Shown here piece after piece: positions 23,066-31,672 of a DNA stretch of 64,000 bases (the stretch's first letter is position 1; every line of letters starts with the position of its first letter). Below the pieces are notes generated by a model, which saw only the letters and a list, made by a program, of their open reading frames with translations, was not told the origin of the DNA and made no database searches. Made by a program: the position numbers and the translations under genes. The DNA comes from Sanguibacter inulinus. GTDB taxonomy: Bacteria; Actinomycetota; Actinomycetes; Actinomycetales; Cellulomonadaceae. The DNA lies in assembly GCF_013415325.1 (NCBI RefSeq), contig NZ_JACBYE010000001.1:62001-126000 (forward strand), read 5' to 3'.

Positions 23066-23830
23066 TCAGCCCCAGGACAGCGGCTGGTTGAAGTACGCGT
23101 TGTCGGCTGAGGCGATGATCGACGTGTACGTCTCGCCGTTGTACTTGGCGGTCGTGACGGGCAGGTCCTTGCTGAGGCCGATGATGCAGGAGACGAGCGT
23201 CTTGGTCTCCTCGTTGTACTCGGGCAGCTGGAGGCCGCAGGAGTTGGTGGCTGCGCCGAAGCCGAACTGACCTGTGAGGTACTCGGCGTCGGAGCCGTCT
23301 TCCTTGATCGGGAAGAGGTCCAGCGTGGTCGGGTCGTACTCGGCAGGGACGTCGTAGAACCACTGCTGCTGGAAGGTGATCGCGTACGGGGTGTACCCCG
23401 CGAAGTCTTCGGCGTTGCTGTACTGGTCGAAGATCGACGGCTCGAGAGCACGCACGTCCAGCACGCTCACGGCCGTCGGTCCGGTGAGCTCCTGCTCGCC
23501 GTAGGTCGCCGTCTGGTTGAGCCACGCAGGCTGCCCCTTGGTCAACGGGGTCCCGGGGCCGGTGACCGCGCCGGGCGCACCGAAGTCGACGGCGGCGACG
23601 TCGTAGTCGACGGCCAGCTCGGTCGGGGTCGGGTCCTCGGTCGGCTCCTCCTCGACGACGTCCTCGGTCGCCTCGTCCTCCGTGGTCGCCTCGCCGCCGT
23701 CTGTGGTGGCGTCGGCTGCGGAGAAGGACGGACTGGTCGACTCGTCGTCACCACCGCTGCACGCGGAGAGGGTGAGGACGGCTGCGAGCGACAGGGCCGC
23801 GAGGGTGGTGGGGCGCGTGATCGGTCGCAT
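23066..23830 (-). CDS. Lipoprotein of unknown function
   Basis: A 254-residue lipoprotein: signal TTLAALSLAAVLTLSACSGG with lipobox LSAC, lipid Cys at about 24. An acidic Thr/Glu/Asp-rich linker to about residue 72 is followed by a folded domain of about 180 residues (ATYGEQELTGPTAVSVLDVRAL, FQQQWFYDVPAEYDP, GAATNSCGLQLPEYN, VSCIIGLSKDLPV) with one likely disulphide. The domain looks like a DUF4352-type immunoglobulin-like fold found in actinobacterial lipoproteins, but I am not certain. It is monocistronic, with a strong hairpin shared with the convergent MFS gene. Confidence 0.75.
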   Translation of the reverse strand: MRPITRPTTLAALSLAAVLTLSACSGGDDESTSPSFSAADATTDGGEATTEDEATEDVVEEEPTEDPTPTELAVDYDVAAVDFGAPGAVTGPGTPLTKGQPAWLNQTATYGEQELTGPTAVSVLDVRALEPSIFDQYSNAEDFAGYTPYAITFQQQWFYDVPAEYDPTTLDLFPIKEDGSDAEYLTGQFGFGAATNSCGLQLPEYNEETKTLVSCIIGLSKDLPVTTAKYNGETYTSIIASADNAYFNQPLSWG

Positions 23831-23977
23831 CAGGTCTCCAACGAGCTCGGTGGGGTCCGCCGTCTGACGGTGGTCCCACCCTAGGGGGAGAACAGCCCGG
23901 GAACGGCCTGGATGCTAGGGAAGAAGTACCCATGCACCAGTCCCCGTGCTCGTCCTGAGCCCGTCGTAGACGGACTC

Positions 23978-24862
23978 CTACCAGGCGTCGCTGGGGCGGT
24001 GGTGCGTCGGGGGCCTGTCCACGAGGGTGGTGACGTCGTGGGCCAGGTGCGTGCGGGCGAAGGCGAGCGACGCGGCGACATCGTCACGTCGCTCGGTCGC
24101 TGTGCGTGCCTTGCGGGTCCCGATCTCGACGACGACGTCGCCCTCCCAGCCTGTCCGTGCGAGGTGGGTGAGCAGCTCCTGGCAGGGCTGCGTCCCGCGT
24201 CCGGGGACCAGGTGCTCGTCCTTGCCCGAGCCGCTGCCGTCGGCCAGGTGGACGTGGCGCAACCTGTCGCCGAAGACCTTGGCCATCTCGAGGCTGTCCT
24301 GACGGGCTGTCGCCGCGTGAGAGAGGTCGAGGGTCACCGCGTCGTAGGAGTGCTCGGAGGGGTCCCAGCCCGGCAGGTACGCGCCGTACTCGCGGTTCTT
24401 CGACCGCCACGGGTACATGTTCTCGACGGCGAGGGTCAGCCCGGACTCCTCGGAGAGCTGGCGGACCTGCTCGACGAACTGCCGCGCGTAGCTGCGCTGC
24501 CACGCGAAGGGCGGGTGCACCACGACTGTGCCGGCTCCGAGGGACTGCGCCATGTCGACGGCCTTCGCGAGCTTGGGTGCGGGACGCCCGCCCCACACGT
24601 TCTGGCTGACGAGCAGAGTCGGGGCGTGGATGCTGCGGATCTCGACACCGTGCTGCTGCGACAGGTGCGCGAGGGCGTTGTCGTCCTGCGTGACCGAGTC
24701 GCCCCACACCATGATCTCGATGCCGTCGTACCCGAGCTCGGCGGCGAGCTCGAAGGCGTAGGCCACCTTGCGGGGGTACACCGAGGCGCTCGACAGCGTG
24801 ACCTTGATCGGGGAGGTGCGGTCGTTCGTGGCAGACGTGCCGTCTGCCGTGGGGGAGGACAT
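23978..24862 (-). CDS. Sugar phosphate isomerase/epimerase-like TIM-barrel protein
   Basis: A 294-residue protein of the xylose-isomerase-like barrel family. Characteristic segments are LAAELGYDGIEIMVWGDSV, VEIRSIHAPTLLVSQ, LGAGTVVVHPPFAWQ, TLAVENMYPW, AVTLDLSHAATA, VHLADGSGSGKDEHLVPGRGTQP and VVVEIGTRKA. His, Glu and Asp residues in these segments usually bind a divalent metal. ATG 24862 (MSSPTADG) is chosen because homology starts soon after (IKVTLSSASVYP). Reaction unknown; relatives act on sugars, inositols or as AP-endonuclease-like folds. It is divergent from the MerR gene. Confidence 0.78.
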   Translation of the reverse strand: MSSPTADGTSATNDRTSPIKVTLSSASVYPRKVAYAFELAAELGYDGIEIMVWGDSVTQDDNALAHLSQQHGVEIRSIHAPTLLVSQNVWGGRPAPKLAKAVDMAQSLGAGTVVVHPPFAWQRSYARQFVEQVRQLSEESGLTLAVENMYPWRSKNREYGAYLPGWDPSEHSYDAVTLDLSHAATARQDSLEMAKVFGDRLRHVHLADGSGSGKDEHLVPGRGTQPCQELLTHLARTGWEGDVVVEIGTRKARTATERRDDVAASLAFARTHLAHDVTTLVDRPPTHHRPSDAW

Positions 24863-24989
24863 GGAGTCCACAGTAGTGCGACATCCTCGGCGCGCGACGT
24901 GAGACGAGGGGGAGCGCAGGTCACGTGTTTGCGGACCCGCAGGTCTCTGGTCTTGTCTCTGCCACGGTGTCAGGGTGTGTGGTGTGGAC

Positions 24990-25829
24990 ATGGATCGACC
25001 AGACGACGGGCTGCTGCGCATCGGGGTGTTCTCGACGCTGTCGAGGATCAGCGTGCGCATGCTGCGGCACTACCAGGAGCACGGTCTCCTGGCGCCAGTC
25101 GTGGTGGAGCCGTTCTCCGGCTACCGCTACTACGCACCCGCCCAGCTCGACGAGGCCCGACGGGTCGTGCTGCTGCGCGATGCGGGCTTCTCGATCGAGG
25201 CGACCGCGCGGCTGCTCGACGTCGCCGGCGATCCTTCGAGGGTCGAGGCCGCGATCGCCGCCCGCCGCCTGGAGCTCCAGGCGGACCGGGACCAGGTGGA
25301 CGCGCGGTTCCTCGCCCTCGACCGTGTAGGTCCCGCACTGGAGGAGATGGTCAGCATGACCGAGAACATCGAGGTACGCACGACCCACCTGCCCGAGACG
25401 ACGCTCGCGACGCTGCGACGCCGGCTCCCCACCTATGCCGACGAAGGGCTGCTGTGGCAGGAGATCATGCCGCTCGTCGGCCGCTCGGGGGCACCCTTCG
25501 CCCCCGGCGGTGCTGCCGGTGCGACGTTCTACGACGAGGGCTTCCGTGAGAGCGACGTCGACGTCGAGGTGTGGGTCGAGGTCACCGGCCCCTTCGACCC
25601 CGTGGCCCCGCTCGGCTGCAGGGTCCAGCCGGCCCGCGACGTCGTCACCGCGACGCTGCTGGGCGGCTACGAGCAGATGACAGGCGTCATGGGAGCGCTC
25701 GGCGCGTACGTGGCCGAGCACGGGCTGACGACAGGGGAGATGTTCAACATCTACAGGGTCGGTCCGGCGCAGGACCCTGACCCGAGCGCCTGGGTGACCG
25801 AGGTCTGCCTGGCGGTCGTCCCGTCCTGA
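24990..25829 (+). CDS. MerR-family regulator with GyrI-like effector domain
   Basis: A 279-residue regulator: MerR winged helix (LLRIGVFSTLSRISVRMLRHYQEHGLL ... YRYYAPAQLDEARRVVLLRDAGFSIEATARLL), a coiled-coil linker (LELQADRDQVDARFLAL), and a C-terminal GyrI/Rob-like ligand pocket (VRTTHLPETTLATLRRRLP ... VEVWVEVTGPF ... GYEQMTGVMGALGAYV). This is the BmrR/TipA-like layout that senses small hydrophobic molecules and activates exporters or its own gene. ATG 24990 or GTG 24975 are both possible starts. The target may be the divergent isomerase-like gene. Confidence 0.88.
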   Translation: MDRPDDGLLRIGVFSTLSRISVRMLRHYQEHGLLAPVVVEPFSGYRYYAPAQLDEARRVVLLRDAGFSIEATARLLDVAGDPSRVEAAIAARRLELQADRDQVDARFLALDRVGPALEEMVSMTENIEVRTTHLPETTLATLRRRLPTYADEGLLWQEIMPLVGRSGAPFAPGGAAGATFYDEGFRESDVDVEVWVEVTGPFDPVAPLGCRVQPARDVVTATLLGGYEQMTGVMGALGAYVAEHGLTTGEMFNIYRVGPAQDPDPSAWVTEVCLAVVPS

Positions 25830-25844
25830 CGAGGTGCCGCTCTG

Positions 25845-25876
25845 GCGGAGGGCCCGTCTGACGACGGGCCCTCCGC
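25845..25876. terminator. Terminator hairpin between MerR and metE
   Basis: A perfect 14-bp stem GCGGAGGGCCCGTC (25845-25858) with GACGGGCCCTCCGC (25863-25876), loop TGAC. It begins 16 bp after the MerR stop and lies 119 bp downstream of the metE stop, so it can end both convergent transcripts. Confidence 0.78.
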
Positions 25877-25997
25877 TGGCTGGCTGCAAGAGGATCCCTT
25901 CCTGCAGCCAGCCGATCCTGCGGCCAGCCAGCCGACCGCTGTTGCGGTCGGCCAGCCGACGCTCCTGCTGTCAGCCGGCCGACCGCTGCTGCCATCA
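25877..25997. repeat. Imperfect short tandem repeats rich in CAGCCGGC/CAGCCAGC
   Basis: Between the terminator and metE, a unit of roughly 22-26 bases resembling CCAGCCGACCGCTGCTGCGG occurs about four times with variations (around 25905, 25930, 25952 and 25975). It runs up to the metE stop. It may form further hairpins; no gene is present. Confidence 0.5.
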
Positions 25998-28349
25998 GCC
26001 CAGCTGGTTGCGTACCGCGACAGCCGCGCCCACGAGGTGCTCGAGGGACGGGGTCGTCTCGGCGTAGCCGCGGGTCTTGAGACCGCAGTCCGGGTTGACC
26101 CAGAGCAGCGCCGGGTCGACGGACTTCACGGCGAGCTCGAGGAGCTCGGTGACCTCCTCCTGCGACGGGACGCGCGGCGAGTGGATGTCGTAGACACCCG
26201 GACCGACCCCGCGGGAGAACCCAGAGCGCGCGAGGTCGGGCAAGATCTCCATCCGCGAGCGGGCCGCCTCGATCGACGTGACGTCGGCGTCGAGGGCGTC
26301 GATCGCGCCGATGACCTCGCCGAACTCCGAGTAGCACAGGTGCGTGTGGATCTGGGTGTCCGGGCGGACTCCCGCGGTCGACAGCGTGAAGGACCCGACC
26401 GACCAGTCGAGGTACGCCGGCTGGTCGGCGCGGCGCAGCGGCAGCAGCTCGCGCAGCGCGGGCTCGTCGACCTGGATGATCGCGATGCCCGCAGCCTCGA
26501 GGTCGGCGATCTCGTCGCGCAGGGCCAGACCGATCTGGTTGGCGGTCTCGCCGAGCGGGATGTCGTCACGGACGAAGGACCAGGCCATGATCGTCACCGG
26601 CCCGGTGAGCATGCCCTTGACGGGCTTGGACGTCAGCGACTGCGTGTACTCGGTCCAGCGGACGGTCATCGGCGCCGGGCGCGACACGTCTCCCCACAAG
26701 ATCGACGGGCGTGTGCAGCGGGATCCGTAGGACTGGACCCAGCCGTTCTGCGTCACGGCGAAGCCGTCGAGCAGCTCGGCGAAGTACTGCACCATGTCGT
26801 TGCGCTCGGCCTCGCCGTGCACCAGCACGTCGATGCCGATGCGCTCCTGCAGCTCGACGACCTGCTGGATCTCTGCGCGCATCGCGTCTTCGTAGGCCTC
26901 GAGGGACAGCTCCCCCTTGGCGTGCGCGGCCCGCGCCTTGCGGATCTCGACGGTCTGCGGGAACGAGCCGATCGTGGTCGACGGCAGCAGCGGCAGGTTC
27001 AGGCGCTCCTGCTGGGCGTCGCGACGCTCCTGCGCCGGACCGCGGTGGAAGTCGCCCTCGGTCAGCGCGGCTGTGCGCTCGCGGACCGCGGCCACGGCCA
27101 CGCCGGCGGCTGTGGCCCGCGAGGCCACGGCCTCGCTCGCGGCGAGCAGCTCGGTGTGCACGGCCTCGCGGCCCTCGCGCAGGCCCTCGGCGAGGGTGAC
27201 GACCTCGGTGACCTTCTGGTCGGCGAAGGCGAGCCACGTCGCGAGGGTCGGGTCGAGCGTGGGCTCGTCGGCCACGTCGTGCGGGACGTGCTGGAGCGAC
27301 GTCGACGTGCCGACGGCGACTGCCCCGGCGCCGAGGCCCTCGAGGGCCTCGAGCACCTCGAGCCTCGCGGAGAGGTCGGCGCGCCAGATGTTGTGGCCGT
27401 CGACGACCCCGGCGACGAGGGTCTTGGTCTCGAGGCCGCGGACGGGCGAGGTGGGCGCAGATCCCTTGACGAGGTCGATCGCGAGGGCCTCGACGTCGGT
27501 CCCGGCGACGACGGGCAGCGCCTCCTGGAGGTCGCCGAAGGGTGCGGCGAGCAGGATCGCCGGGCGCTCGGGGCGGGCGAGGTCGGTCGAGAGCACCCTG
27601 TACGCCTCGGTGACCGCGGTCAGGACCTCACCGAACGGCACGTCGATCGTGTCGGTCACGAGGCCCGGCTCGTCGAGCTGGACCCACGTGGCCCCGGCAG
27701 CGGCGAGTGCGCGGAGCAGCTCGACGTAGACGGGGAGCAGGTCTGCGAGGCGCGAGAGCGGCTCGAAGCCCGCGGGGGCGTCGTCGGCGGCCTTGCTCAG
27801 CAGCAGGAAGGTCACCGGTCCCACGAGGACGGGCCGGGTCGTCACGCCGTCGGCCAGCGCCTCGGTGAGCTGTCGGACCACGCGGTCGGAGGCGAGGTGG
27901 AAGGTCGTCGACGGCCCGATCTCGGGGACGAGGTAGTGGTAGTTGGTGTCGAACCACTTGGTCATCTCGAGCGGGGCGTCGTCGCCCTCGCCGCGCGCCG
28001 CACGGAAGTACCCGGCGAGGTCGCCGTCGGCCGTCGCGAAACGGGGCGGGACGGCCCCGACGGTCACAGCGGTGTCGAGCACCTGGTCGTAGTACGAGAA
28101 GGTCTCGGGCACGGCGCCGTCGGTCGCGGAGAGGCCCAGCGCCACGAGACGGTCGCGGGTCGCCTTGCGCAGGGAGGCTGCGGTCTCCTCGAGCTGGTCG
28201 GCGTCGATGCGGCCGGCCCAGAAGGACTCGACGGCCTTCTTGAGCTCGCGGCGCGGTCCGATGCGGGGGTAGCCGAGGATGGTCGCCGCCGGGAATGTGA
28301 CAAAGGTCGGGTTCTGCTGGACAGAGCTGAGCTCAGTACGTGTCGTCAT
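25995..28349 (-). CDS. metE: Cobalamin-independent methionine synthase
   Basis: 5-methyltetrahydropteroyltriglutamate-homocysteine methyltransferase, the last step of methionine synthesis. 784 residues, the normal length. It starts with [23 protein letters not shown], with the N-terminal barrel, then the catalytic C-terminal barrel from [14 protein letters not shown]. The zinc ligands are visible in [10 protein letters not shown] (His and Cys), the Glu downstream, and [10 protein letters not shown] (Cys). Substrate residues WSFVRDD and QVDEPALRE are present. It is 11 bp downstream of metF, and both genes follow a SAM riboswitch, so the operon should be turned off when SAM is abundant. Confidence 0.97.
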   Translation of the reverse strand: MTTRTELSSVQQNPTFVTFPAATILGYPRIGPRRELKKAVESFWAGRIDADQLEETAASLRKATRDRLVALGLSATDGAVPETFSYYDQVLDTAVTVGAVPPRFATADGDLAGYFRAARGEGDDAPLEMTKWFDTNYHYLVPEIGPSTTFHLASDRVVRQLTEALADGVTTRPVLVGPVTFLLLSKAADDAPAGFEPLSRLADLLPVYVELLRALAAAGATWVQLDEPGLVTDTIDVPFGEVLTAVTEAYRVLSTDLARPERPAILLAAPFGDLQEALPVVAGTDVEALAIDLVKGSAPTSPVRGLETKTLVAGVVDGHNIWRADLSARLEVLEALEGLGAGAVAVGTSTSLQHVPHDVADEPTLDPTLATWLAFADQKVTEVVTLAEGLREGREAVHTELLAASEAVASRATAAGVAVAAVRERTAALTEGDFHRGPAQERRDAQQERLNLPLLPSTTIGSFPQTVEIRKARAAHAKGELSLEAYEDAMRAEIQQVVELQERIGIDVLVHGEAERNDMVQYFAELLDGFAVTQNGWVQSYGSRCTRPSILWGDVSRPAPMTVRWTEYTQSLTSKPVKGMLTGPVTIMAWSFVRDDIPLGETANQIGLALRDEIADLEAAGIAIIQVDEPALRELLPLRRADQPAYLDWSVGSFTLSTAGVRPDTQIHTHLCYSEFGEVIGAIDALDADVTSIEAARSRMEILPDLARSGFSRGVGPGVYDIHSPRVPSQEEVTELLELAVKSVDPALLWVNPDCGLKTRGYAETTPSLEHLVGAAVAVRNQLG

Positions 28350-28360
28350 GGGTCATCCCT

Positions 28361-29431
28361 CTAGATCAGTGCTGCGGTTGGTTGGGATGCGCCGACCCAC
28401 GGCCCGCTGGCCAGGTCGGGACCAGCGTCGGCAGGTGCCGGGTGCGCTGGTCCGCCGCCGAGGTGTACGCCCTCGAGCAGGTCTAGTGCGGCTTCGTGCT
28501 TGTTGAAGGTGTAGACGTGCAGGCCCGGGGCTCCGGCTGCGAGGACGGCCTCGGCCAGCTCGACCGACGCCCGGATGCCGCGGGCGTGCCGCGCGGCGGG
28601 GTCGGCGAGGGACTCGAGGTCGCGGACGAGGGCCCTCGGGGCGGGGACGCCCGTGAGGGTCTCGACCCGGGCGAGGCGCGCCGGGTCGGTCATGGGGAGC
28701 AGGCCGGCGAGGATCGGGAGGGTGACTCCCGCGCGCCGGGCCTCGTCCACGAAGCCGACATAGCTGTCGGCCTCGTAGAACAGCTGGGTGATCGCGAAGT
28801 CGGCGCCGGCCTGCTGCTTCTCGAGCAGCCGCTGCACCTCCTGCGACCGTGTGGTGCCGGCTGCCGCGTTGCCGTCGAGGAAGGTCGCGACGGCGATGGT
28901 CAGCGGACGGGCGGCCGAGCGCAGGGCGGACGAGGGGTCGTCGGCGCAGCGCTGGGCCTCGACCTCGCGGAGCAGCGCGACGAGCTCGTCGCTCGAGTTG
29001 ATGCCCTCGGGGTGCGGCTCCCAGTCGGGCTGGTCGCGCGGGGGGTCGCCGCGGAGCGCGAGGAAGCTGCGAACTCCTTCGGCGAGGAACTCGTCGATCA
29101 CCTCGGCGACGTTGTCGCGGGAGGCGCCGACGCAGGTGAGGTGCGCGATCGGCAGCACCGGGGCGTGCTCGAGGATGCGCCTCACGACGGTCTGCGCGGT
29201 GGTCCGGTCTCCGCCTGCTGCGCCGTAGGTGACCGACACGAAGTCGGGCCTGGCGGCGATCAGGTGGTCGACGGTGCTCCAGAACTTCGGCGCCGCGGCA
29301 GGGTTGCGGGGCGGCATGAGCTCGAAGGAGATCGTCGGGCGCTGCCGGGACGGGCGCGCTGCGGGCCGCCCCGGCGGGGCGGTCGCGGAGCCGCCCCCGG
29401 CGGGGGTCGGTGGGACGTCGGAAGCCGTCAT
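28361..29431 (-). CDS. metF: Methylenetetrahydrofolate reductase
   Basis: Reduces 5,10-methylene-THF to 5-methyl-THF, the methyl donor for MetE. A 356-residue FAD barrel with SFELMPPRNPAA, DFVSVTYGAAGGDR, PIAHLTCVGAS, FLALRGDPP, GADFAITQLFYEADSYV and LPILAGLLPM. It is about 50 residues longer than the E. coli enzyme: an Ala/Pro/Gly-rich N-terminal tail of about 30 residues and a low-complexity C-terminus. The ATG at 29431 sits 10 bases from the riboswitch P1 helix. Transcribed with metE. Confidence 0.95.
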   Translation of the reverse strand: MTASDVPPTPAGGGSATAPPGRPAARPSRQRPTISFELMPPRNPAAAPKFWSTVDHLIAARPDFVSVTYGAAGGDRTTAQTVVRRILEHAPVLPIAHLTCVGASRDNVAEVIDEFLAEGVRSFLALRGDPPRDQPDWEPHPEGINSSDELVALLREVEAQRCADDPSSALRSAARPLTIAVATFLDGNAAAGTTRSQEVQRLLEKQQAGADFAITQLFYEADSYVGFVDEARRAGVTLPILAGLLPMTDPARLARVETLTGVPAPRALVRDLESLADPAARHARGIRASVELAEAVLAAGAPGLHVYTFNKHEAALDLLEGVHLGGGPAHPAPADAGPDLASGPWVGASQPTAALI

Positions 29432-29440
29432 GAGTTCACT

Positions 29441-29540
29441 CCATCGGACCTGGCGTTAGCACCCGCACCCATCAGGAGGCTTCCATAGTGGGGGGTTGCT
29501 GCGGTGTCGTCGAGCCAGGACTCTCAACCGCTCTGGATGG
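29441..29540 (-). ncRNA. SAM riboswitch (SAM-I/IV clan) controlling metFE
   Basis: On the minus strand the leader reads CCATCC (29540-29535, P1 5' side), AGAGCGGTTGAGAG, TCCTGGC, then CGCAGCAACC, a variable hairpin, GGGTGCTAACGCCAG and finally GATGG (29445-29441, P1 3' side). GCAACC and GGTGCTAA are the conserved core of SAM-I-clan aptamers. The GGAG ribosome binding site of metF (29442-29439) overlaps the closing strand of P1, and only 9 bases separate the aptamer from the ATG. Control is therefore most likely translational: SAM binding stabilises P1 and hides the site. Confidence 0.85.
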
Positions 29541-29609
29541 TGTCCCTGAATCTAGACGGCATCCACCAGGCGGTCCAGGCTCTGCCCGAGGAGTGAGACG
29601 GGCGTCTCG

Positions 29610-30149
29610 TCAGCGAAGACGGCGACGCGGCTCGCGGGGCGGGAACTCGCCGTCGTCCGAGCCGTCGTCAGCCGAGAAGAGCAGGTCGTGGAGGACCACC
29701 TGGACCTGCTCGACCCGCGGGACGTCGTGCAGCGTGACCCCCGCCTTGTCCGTCGCGTCCGAGATGACGAGGGTGCCGCAGCCGAGCAGGCGGTCGGTGA
29801 GGCTCTTCTCGTAGGACACGTCGTTGATGCGGTAGAGCGGGATGTCCCGACCCGTGCGCGTGAGGATGCCGCTGCGGGTGATGAGCCGACGGTTGGTCAC
29901 CGTGTAGCGCGAGGTCACCCACCGCAGGAAGGGCAGCAGCACCCAGCCGACGAGCACCACGAGCAGCACGACACCACCCGCGAGCAGGATCCAGCCGCGC
30001 GCGGAGCTCTCCGGGAGCAGCACGACGAGGGCGACCGCGGCCGCGAGGAGCACGACGAAGAGCGCGATCGCCCCGAACAGCGCCTTGACGTGGGTGCGGA
30101 GGTTGAGGACGACGTGCTCGCCCTCGGCGAGAGTGCTCTGGATTCCCAT
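29610..30149 (-). CDS. PH-domain membrane protein (bPH2/YdbS-like)
   Basis: A 179-residue protein. The N-terminal part STLAEGEHVVLNLRTHVKAL is followed by two transmembrane segments (about 25-48 and 52-75). The bacterial PH (bPH2) domain comes next: WVTSRYTVTNRRLITRSGILTRTGRDIPLYRINDVSYEKSLTDRLLGCGTLVISDATDKAG. The C-terminus is acidic then basic. Proteins of this layout are membrane-associated and of unknown function. The start ATG at 30149 is supported by the family start; the frame continues upstream without homology. Confidence 0.85.
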   Translation of the reverse strand: MGIQSTLAEGEHVVLNLRTHVKALFGAIALFVVLLAAAVALVVLLPESSARGWILLAGGVVLLVVLVGWVLLPFLRWVTSRYTVTNRRLITRSGILTRTGRDIPLYRINDVSYEKSLTDRLLGCGTLVISDATDKAGVTLHDVPRVEQVQVVLHDLLFSADDGSDDGEFPPREPRRRLR

Positions 30150-30181
30150 GCCGGAATCTTCGCACCGCTCGCCCGCCCGCA

Positions 30182-30943
30182 CTATCCCCGGTCGGGAGCG
30201 GGATCGAGCATCCTGTGCGTCCAGCGTTCCCACGGCGGGCTGACGGCCCAGTTCACCTCGAGGGTGCGTCGGGCCCAGCGGAACCTGCGGGCCAGGCTCG
30301 CCGGTGACTGGAAGGTCCTGCCGGAGACCCCGACGGTCAGCGCGCGGTCGTACCTGACGCGTGCCGAGCTGCCGAGCTGGAAGCTCAGGTCGGTGTCGTC
30401 GTGCACCTGCGGGTCGTCCCTGTGCACCAGGTGCCTCACGCCGTGCCACGCCGAGACGCGCAGCGCCATGTTCGAGCCCCACAGCGGCACGTTCGCGACG
30501 GCCGCGCGCATCCCCCAGAAGTACCCGCGCATGTAGAAGACGCGCGCGAGGTGGCCGCGCACGGGCGGGAGGTCGTAGAAGGTCCCTGCGCCCGTCACCG
30601 CGCTGAGCGTCGGGTCGGCGTCGAAGACCGACGCGATCCGTGCGAGCCAGTCGCCCGGGGGAAGGCTGTCGGCGTCGCACCGCGCGATGATCCCGCCCTC
30701 GACGGCGTCGTAGCCCCGAGACGCCGCAGCCGGGATGCCGACGCGGTCCTCGTGGACGACCCGAGCGCCGGCCGCCCGCGCGACCTCGGCCGTCGCGTCG
30801 GTCGAGGCGTTGTCGACGACGACCACCTCGAAGGGCGGGTGCGACTGGCGTGCGAGCGCGTCGAGGCACCGCGCGAGGTGCGCCGCGTCGTCCCGCGCGG
30901 GGACCACGACGGTGATGTCCGCAGCACCGGGCCGGCGGGTCAC
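30182..30943 (-). CDS. Family 2 glycosyltransferase
   Basis: A 253-residue GT-A enzyme: ITVVVPARDDAAHLARCLDALARQSHPPFEVVVVDNASTDAT, the metal-binding IARCDADSLPPGDWL, and a later acidic HDDTDLSFQLG motif. It probably adds a sugar to a lipid or cell-wall acceptor on the cytoplasmic face. The GTG start at 30943 overlaps the stop of the membrane-protein gene (GTGA), so the two are coupled. No transmembrane segment is evident. Confidence 0.85.
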   Translation of the reverse strand: MTRRPGAADITVVVPARDDAAHLARCLDALARQSHPPFEVVVVDNASTDATAEVARAAGARVVHEDRVGIPAAASRGYDAVEGGIIARCDADSLPPGDWLARIASVFDADPTLSAVTGAGTFYDLPPVRGHLARVFYMRGYFWGMRAAVANVPLWGSNMALRVSAWHGVRHLVHRDDPQVHDDTDLSFQLGSSARVRYDRALTVGVSGRTFQSPASLARRFRWARRTLEVNWAVSPPWERWTHRMLDPAPDRG

Positions 30944-31506
30944 GAGCGCCTCGCGAGGACGAGGCCTGCGACGAGGGCCCCGAGGGTGCCGACGGCGAGG
31001 TCGGAGACAGTGTCCGTGTAGCCGACGTTGATCGAGCCGTCGACGTAGGTCGCGCCGGCCCACTCGCCGATCTCCCACAGCAGCGCCAGCAGGGAGCCGA
31101 GCCCCGTCACCGAGACGACGACGCCGAGCCTCGGGCGGCGCAGCGACTCCTCGCCGGGACCGGAGACAGCGCCTGTGCGGCGAAGGACGAGCCAGACGAG
31201 CGCCGCGAGGGCCGCTGTGGCGACCAGGTGCATCACGAGGTCGAGCCACGGCACCGCCTCGTAGAGGTCGAGGAGCCCGGACCACGCAGCAGCCGAGAGC
31301 ACCAGGCCGAGGGCGGGGTCGCCGTAGCCGTGCAGGCCGAGGGCGCGCGGGACGACCGAGCCCAGCAGGACGAGGGACAGCAGCGCCGCGCCGACAGGGC
31401 CGTAGAGGACAGTGCCGACGACGATGCTCGCAGCGACGAGCGCACGGACCACGTCCCCCGCGATGACGGCGGGGGAGGTCCGCGGGGGCGCGTCGGCTGG
31501 GGTCAC
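30940..31506 (-). CDS. Small integral membrane protein, YjdF/DUF2238-like
   Basis: A 188-residue protein with about five to six hydrophobic segments. Toward the C-terminus it has LLALLWEIGEWAG and NVGYTDTVSDLAVGTLGALVAG: the conserved WExxEW and DTxxDL polar motifs inside membrane helices typical of DUF2238 proteins. Function unknown. It is coupled to the downstream glycosyltransferase by a 4-base overlap, suggesting a joint role in envelope modification. Confidence 0.7.
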   Translation of the reverse strand: MTPADAPPRTSPAVIAGDVVRALVAASIVVGTVLYGPVGAALLSLVLLGSVVPRALGLHGYGDPALGLVLSAAAWSGLLDLYEAVPWLDLVMHLVATAALAALVWLVLRRTGAVSGPGEESLRRPRLGVVVSVTGLGSLLALLWEIGEWAGATYVDGSINVGYTDTVSDLAVGTLGALVAGLVLARRS

Positions 31507-31623
31507 GCGGACGACTCTAGGCAGCGAGACCGTCCTGCGCCGGGTGAGACGTGTGGACGCTGCTGGCGGGAGGCCTCGACGACGCCCGGTCCGCGTGCCT
31601 GAGGAGCGGAGCGGTCGGTCGGG

Positions 31624-31672
31624 CTGAGCGTGTCAGTCAGGCTGAGCGTGCCAGCCGCCTGAGCGTGTCAGT
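31624..31672. repeat. Three short tandem repeats (CTGAGCGTG unit)
   Basis: CTGAGCGTGTCAGT (31624-31637), CTGAGCGTGCCAG (31642-31654) and CTGAGCGTGTCAGT (31659-31672) repeat with a period of 17-18 bases. The last copy covers the stop codon of the LuxR gene. Confidence 0.6.

Noticed and set aside
26037-28364. Very long open frame on the strand opposite metE (775 codons)
   Set aside because: It mirrors metE exactly, has shadow composition (Arg/Gly/Asp-rich, no domain) and arises from the high GC third positions of metE. Similar opposite-strand frames over the ligase, MFS and adhesin genes were rejected for the same reason.
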